Source: Pararge aegeria
Lineage: Eukaryota; Arthropoda; Insecta; Lepidoptera; Nymphalidae
DNA: 64,000 nt
NCBI RefSeq assembly: GCF_905163445.1
Contig: NC_053204.1
Span: 9,011,001-9,075,000 of the forward strand
Direction: 5' to 3'
Part shown: positions 59,968 to 64,000 of the stretch, one piece after another
How the letters are laid out: each line of letters opens with the position of its first letter
How positions within the stretch are numbered: position 1 is the first letter of the stretch
Program-made: the position numbers and the translations under genes
The notes under the pieces: generated by a model
What the model was told of the DNA's origin: nothing
The model's database searches: none
Seen by the model: the letters and a program-made list of their open reading frames with translations, nothing else

Positions 59968-60122
59968 ATGGAGAACTCTCTGACGTACAGGTTTCCTCAC
60001 ATTATTTTTGTTCACTGTTGAGGCAAGTTATATTTTAATTTCTTAAACACACATAACTTAGTAAAGTTACAGGTTTGTGCTGGGAAAGTGAAGCTGAGGT
60101 CCTAACCACTAGGCTATTACAG
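59968..60122 (-). mobile_element. SINE-B, target of M2
   Basis: ATGGAGAACTCTCTGACGTA, CAGGTTTCCTCACATTATTT, then CACATAACTTAGTAAAGTTA and the head CCTAACCACTAGGCTATTAC. Confidence 0.8.
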
Positions 60123-60726
60123 ATTATAATGCTTATCAATATTAATACTATAAAGCTGAAGATTTTGTTCTGTTGAACAAACTAATCTAAGGAACTACTT
60201 GTTAAAAATGGGAAAAAGGTTAGCCCATTTATCAAGGAAGGCTCAGGCTATCTAACATTACCCTATGACTAACAGGAGTGAAGAATCAATGCAAAAAGTT
60301 GCAAAACAGGAAAGATTTAAGGACAGGATATTCCTTTTGAGAAGATCATTAGAAGATATGTGTAGAAACCTGTCAACGCCAATGACAGCAGCACGATTGG
60401 GCTAACCATGTTTATGACTGATAGTGTGAAAAGTGCCTAATTCTATATTGTTTATGATCAAAAGTTTAAATACCAAAAATTGAATTAAATTTGTTTACTC
60501 CGCTGCAAAATTTGGTCATTTATTCTTCTTCCTAGTACCTGTAATTTTGAGGACCTGCTGATCGGGTTCTCGTGTGCTGGTTGAAATAAACAACAAAACT
60601 ATTTATTTATTATTTTTCTAACACCCTAGAGATTTGCTAAAAATGTATTTTTTAGTTTTACCTCTAAGGGCATCAACAGAGGAAGAAATTTCATAATTAT
60701 TCAAGATCTCACCATAACAATTGGTA
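60123..60726. other. No gene recognised
   Basis: About 600 bp of unique, AT-rich sequence downstream of the LINE-D 3' end. Confidence 0.4.
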
Positions 60727-63484
60727 TTTATTATTATTATTATTAAACTCTTTATTTGTATACCACAACATTTAAAATGTAACAAAAACAGAAACATCGA
60801 AAGAAGTAGTAATACAAAAGGCGGCCTTATCGCTTAATAGCGATCTCTGCCAGGCAACCTTAGAATTAGGAAAAAAAAAAAGAAGAGGAGAATAGACTGC
60901 TGGTGGTACAAATATTAAAATACATACATGCAAATAACTACATGCCAATACATAAACTAGTGTGCACAAATAGATAAAAAGTAAATAATATAATAAATAA
61001 ATAAATATAAAAATAAACTAATATATATAATAACAACACTTACATAATTAAATACTTTAACATACAATAAATGAGTAAGTACATATATACATACTATTAA
61101 AAGTCGTTAACAATATAATGGGCCTTAACTGCTCTTTTAAATATCGCCAGTGATTTGGATCGTCGTATGCTCAATGGAAGCGCATTCCACAATTCCACAG
61201 CTCGTACGCTAAACGAACGCTTATAAAATTTTGACTTATGATAAGGCATACACAGCGTCAGCGCACGGCACGATCTTACACCAGATTGCTCACCAAGAAA
61301 AGTGAACTTCTCTTTTAAATACGAGGGAGTATTTAGATGAAATAACACACAGTACAGAAGAGAAAGTACATGCATATCCCGGCGACGACGAATAGGAAGC
61401 CACTTGAGTTTTTGTCGAAATACGGAAACATGGTCATATTTGCGAAGGCCAAATATGAACCGAATAGCCAGATTTTGAAGACGCTCAAGTTTATTAAGCT
61501 GATCCTCGGTCAGATTAAGAAAGCTTGCATCCGCATAATCGAGAATAGATAGAAAAAGAGAATGTGCTAGCATAACTTTGGTCGGAATTGGAAGAAATGA
61601 TTGCAGCCTTCGCAACGAGCTCATCGCCACAAACACTTTCTGACTCAGCTCTTTGACATGCACTGTCCATGACAATTCCCGGTCGAGGTATACACCAAGA
61701 TCTTTCACAGAGTCACAAAAAGGAATAGCGATGCCATTATAAATAACAGAAGGAATGCTCAGCCAATCAACCCTCGCGATCATTCCTGAGCTACCAATAA
61801 CGATAGCTTTTGATTTTGCAGGATTGACCTTTAGCCCATATTGCCTGCTCCACTCAGAAATTGCAGCCATATCATTATTTATAGCTGCAATAGCAGAACC
61901 AAGATTTTGAAGGGTAGATGAGCGATATATTTGGATATCATCTGCATACATGTGATAGAGAGAAGAGATGTTTTGAGTAATAGAGTTAATGAAAATAGAA
62001 AAAAGTAAAGGAGATAACACGCCACCCTGAGGTACCCCAGCCGCTACATCACACCAAGACGAAAAGGACTCGTCAATCTGAATGCGCTGTCGACGGCCAT
62101 TGAGGTAACTCCGAAACCAGTCTATTACTGATGGAGATATGTTAATAGAGCGTAAAAGACTAAGCAAGATGTCAAAGTCAACTGTATTAAAGGCATTGCT
62201 AAAGTCAAGCAGAATAAGAATTGTTAGCTGCTTGTTATCCATCGCCCATCGAATATCATCAGTTACTTTAGCAAGAGCAGTAGCCGTACTATGACCAGGA
62301 CGAAAGCCAGATTGCAAAGAACTGAGAAGGTTATTCTTATTAAGAAAGAGACTAAGTTGTTGAGATACGAGTTTTTCAAGAACTTTTGAGAGAAATGGTA
62401 ATATAGAAATGGGGCGAAAATCAGAAAACGATGAAGGGTTGTTTTTTTTAGGTAGAGGAATAATCTGAGCAAACTTCCATTCTTCAGGGAATTTGCTACA
62501 GAGAATGGAAGAGTTTAAGATATGGGTTAGAATAGGGGAAACAACGTCAAGAATTGGAATGATCATATTACGGGTAATGCTATCTACACCAACAGCATTC
62601 GATGCAATGGATATTATGCTCTTCTTAACATCACATTCAGTAAAAGACTCGAAGGTAAATGGTAAAAAGTTAGGAGTTGAGTGGGAAGAAAGAATACTAA
62701 GAGTACGTTCTTTATCGGAACTATTAATTGTATCAGAAGTAGAAAAATGTTTATTTAGGAGTTCGATATCAACGTTAATAGAAGATCTATGAGATGATTT
62801 ACCAACTCCAAGAGACTCAAGAAACTTCCAGGTTTTAGCAGTGTCACCACTTTCAACAGACTTATGAATATGGCGTCGTTGAGCATCCCTACACAATGTA
62901 TTACAGCGATTCCGTGCTTTATGATATTTTTCCCGGTTAGCGTCAGTATTATTTGTTTTGTATTTATATTTCGCCGCAATCTTTTTGTCCATTAAAATTT
63001 TTATCTCTTCTGATAACCAAGGCGCCGGTAGATGTTTCAGCTTGATTGGTCTTAACGGAGCATGCGTATCGTAGAGTTGCGTTATCAGGGAATTAAATAT
63101 CTCAATTTTGCGGTCAACTGAGTCAACAGCTGCGATAGCCGCCCAGTCCAGATGACTAGCATCATCACACAAGCGACGGCTGTCAATTCCTCCAAAGTTA
63201 CGCCGCAGAAGTACCCTCGATTTTGCTTTAAGTGGACGTATTTTATATGAAAGATAAATCAAATCATGATAAGAAAATGCATCGGCAGGACACTGGCCAT
63301 GCTTAAAGACGAAATCCGGAGAAGATACCATAATAAGGTCAAGAAGAGAAGGAGTACAACCAGGAGAATAATGCGTAGCAGCAAGGGGCAGGACAGACAA
63401 ATTACAGGATTCCACTGTAGTCAAAAATTTCTTGCTGCGATAATCATTTTTGGTATTTGAGTGTTGGTAAAAATAGAAAACACA
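60727..63484 (-). mobile_element. LINE-D non-LTR retrotransposon, 5'-truncated
   Basis: About 2.76 kb. It comprises ORF2 (61097-63484), a roughly 370-bp AT-rich 3' UTR containing GGCGGCCTTATCGCTTAATA, and a (TAA)n-type terminus (read as TATTATT at 60728-60744). Reading upstream, the frame is closed by a TAA at 63485-63487, and the expected 5' part of the endonuclease and any ORF1 are absent. Such 5' truncation is usual for target-primed reverse transcription. Related 3' UTRs occur at 17480 and 30961. Confidence 0.92.
61097..63424 (-). CDS. LINE-D ORF2: end of endonuclease plus reverse transcriptase
   Basis: The frame is open for 775 codons from a TTG at 63424 (a frame boundary, not a real start) and in fact open to 63484. 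Residues 1-60 are the end of an APE-type endonuclease (SLLDLI at 26-31; SYHDLIYLSY with the catalytic-type His-Asp at 53-54). The RT domain spans about 310-570: IIPLPKKNNP and FRPISILPFLSKVLEKL, GFRPGHSTATAL (373), DFSNAF motif A (407-412), GVPQGGVLSPLLF motif B (463-475), YADD motif C (493-496) and GLKVNPAKSKA motif D. A C-terminal domain ends with AVELWNALPLSIRRSKS. No RNase H is seen. All visible RT catalytic residues are intact. The pattern fits the jockey/CR1/L2-Daphne assemblage; exact clade not determined. The product would copy its own RNA at nicked genomic DNA, but this copy lacks a full endonuclease. Confidence 0.93.
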   Translation of the reverse strand: MTTVESCNLSVLPLAATHYSPGCTPSLLDLIMVSSPDFVFKHGQCPADAFSYHDLIYLSYKIRPLKAKSRVLLRRNFGGIDSRRLCDDASHLDWAAIAAVDSVDRKIEIFNSLITQLYDTHAPLRPIKLKHLPAPWLSEEIKILMDKKIAAKYKYKTNNTDANREKYHKARNRCNTLCRDAQRRHIHKSVESGDTAKTWKFLESLGVGKSSHRSSINVDIELLNKHFSTSDTINSSDKERTLSILSSHSTPNFLPFTFESFTECDVKKSIISIASNAVGVDSITRNMIIPILDVVSPILTHILNSSILCSKFPEEWKFAQIIPLPKKNNPSSFSDFRPISILPFLSKVLEKLVSQQLSLFLNKNNLLSSLQSGFRPGHSTATALAKVTDDIRWAMDNKQLTILILLDFSNAFNTVDFDILLSLLRSINISPSVIDWFRSYLNGRRQRIQIDESFSSWCDVAAGVPQGGVLSPLLFSIFINSITQNISSLYHMYADDIQIYRSSTLQNLGSAIAAINNDMAAISEWSRQYGLKVNPAKSKAIVIGSSGMIARVDWLSIPSVIYNGIAIPFCDSVKDLGVYLDRELSWTVHVKELSQKVFVAMSSLRRLQSFLPIPTKVMLAHSLFLSILDYADASFLNLTEDQLNKLERLQNLAIRFIFGLRKYDHVSVFRQKLKWLPIRRRRDMHVLSLLYCVLFHLNTPSYLKEKFTFLGEQSGVRSCRALTLCMPYHKSKFYKRSFSVRAVELWNALPLSIRRSKSLAIFKRAVKAHYIVNDF

Positions 63485-64000
63485 TTATATTAGAAACATA
63501 TGATTTAAAGAAGTTTATTTTTCAAGTTATATTCCCAAAACTTAGTACATTCAGCTCTCATTTACTTCTGTAACTTTGCCTAGTGCTTGCTTTCTGGAAC
63601 AAGGCATAGCTAGGAAAAATTCTTTGTTTCACAGGACAGAAATTCCACTTTATGTACTTGAAGCTATATTTAATAAATTTACTAATGATACTAAAAATCA
63701 TAGGGATTATTGGTAACATTTTGAACTGATAATGGTAATCTTATGATTACATAGCAGATTTTCAATTAATTAAATACACATCAGAATCCAAATTTAATTA
63801 GATAATTAAAACTATTAGTCATAGACAAAATTAAATTTGAAAATGGAATGTTAAATTCTTCTTAATCTTTGCTAAGGTTTTTGTGTTCTTCATTCAAATT
63901 GGTGGGGTGTTCTTATTACTCACACACCCCTCTGGTCCTATTGAGCCATCCCTACAAAATCACCCCATTTCTAAAGAAATCGCCCCCTATCCAATGCACT
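63485..64000. other. No gene recognised
   Basis: AT-rich flank upstream of the LINE insertion with no repeat match; presumably unique intronic or intergenic DNA. Confidence 0.4.

Overview
This window is eukaryotic, AT-rich and repeat-dominated, and it looks like a large intron or a gene-poor stretch of a moth or butterfly (Lepidoptera) genome. I see no operon, bacterial or organellar gene. The assignment rests on repeat types typical of Lepidoptera: tRNA-headed SINEs in dozens of fragments, Helitron-like elements beginning near CTAATATTATAAATG and ending in GCTAGT, hAT-type MITEs starting CAGTGGCGTGCA, and many 5'-truncated non-LTR retrotransposons. Repeat names here are local labels.

Host coding sequence: only one stretch looks like a host exon, 426-958 on the minus strand (about 175 codons, serine-rich, with a short acidic helical segment). 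It has a plausible acceptor, and its 3' end is either a GTAAGT donor or a TAA stop read from the same bases. The other 63 kb would be upstream intron or intergenic DNA.

Retrotransposons: the most complete is a LINE at 60727-63484 (minus; 'LINE-D'), with an uninterrupted 775-codon frame covering the end of an endonuclease and a whole reverse transcriptase. Shorter LINE pieces belong to at least seven other families: J1 (8470, 48960, 49913, 54296, 56656), J2 (18508, 22030, 46921, 55990), E (27687), R (5985, 38537, 53095), S (25223, possibly 58006), T (10045, 19100, 22630, 38845) and U (24755).

SINE-like families: SINE-A (12 copies), SINE-B (about 20 pieces), SINE-C (about 12 pieces), SINE-D, SINE-G, SINE-H and element F. 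Many are nested in one another, so relative insertion order can be read directly.

DNA elements: Helitron-like pieces (15440, 40213, 49118, 50330 and others), hAT MITEs M1 and M2 with 8-bp target duplications, MITE P with 24-bp imperfect ends, a pogo-like MITE flanked by TA, foldback family Y, and a GC-rich element at 34737-35020.

Large-scale structure: 16387-23434 is a head-to-tail duplication of a unit of about 3.52 kb, nearly identical between copies, with its breakpoint between a short module (Z) and the 3' tail of a J2 LINE. No unusual multi-gene system was found. The points most worth a second look are this duplication, a series of short-loop perfect hairpins formed inside repeat copies, a SINE tail shared with LINE-E, multimeric SINE-H, and the unidentified exon.
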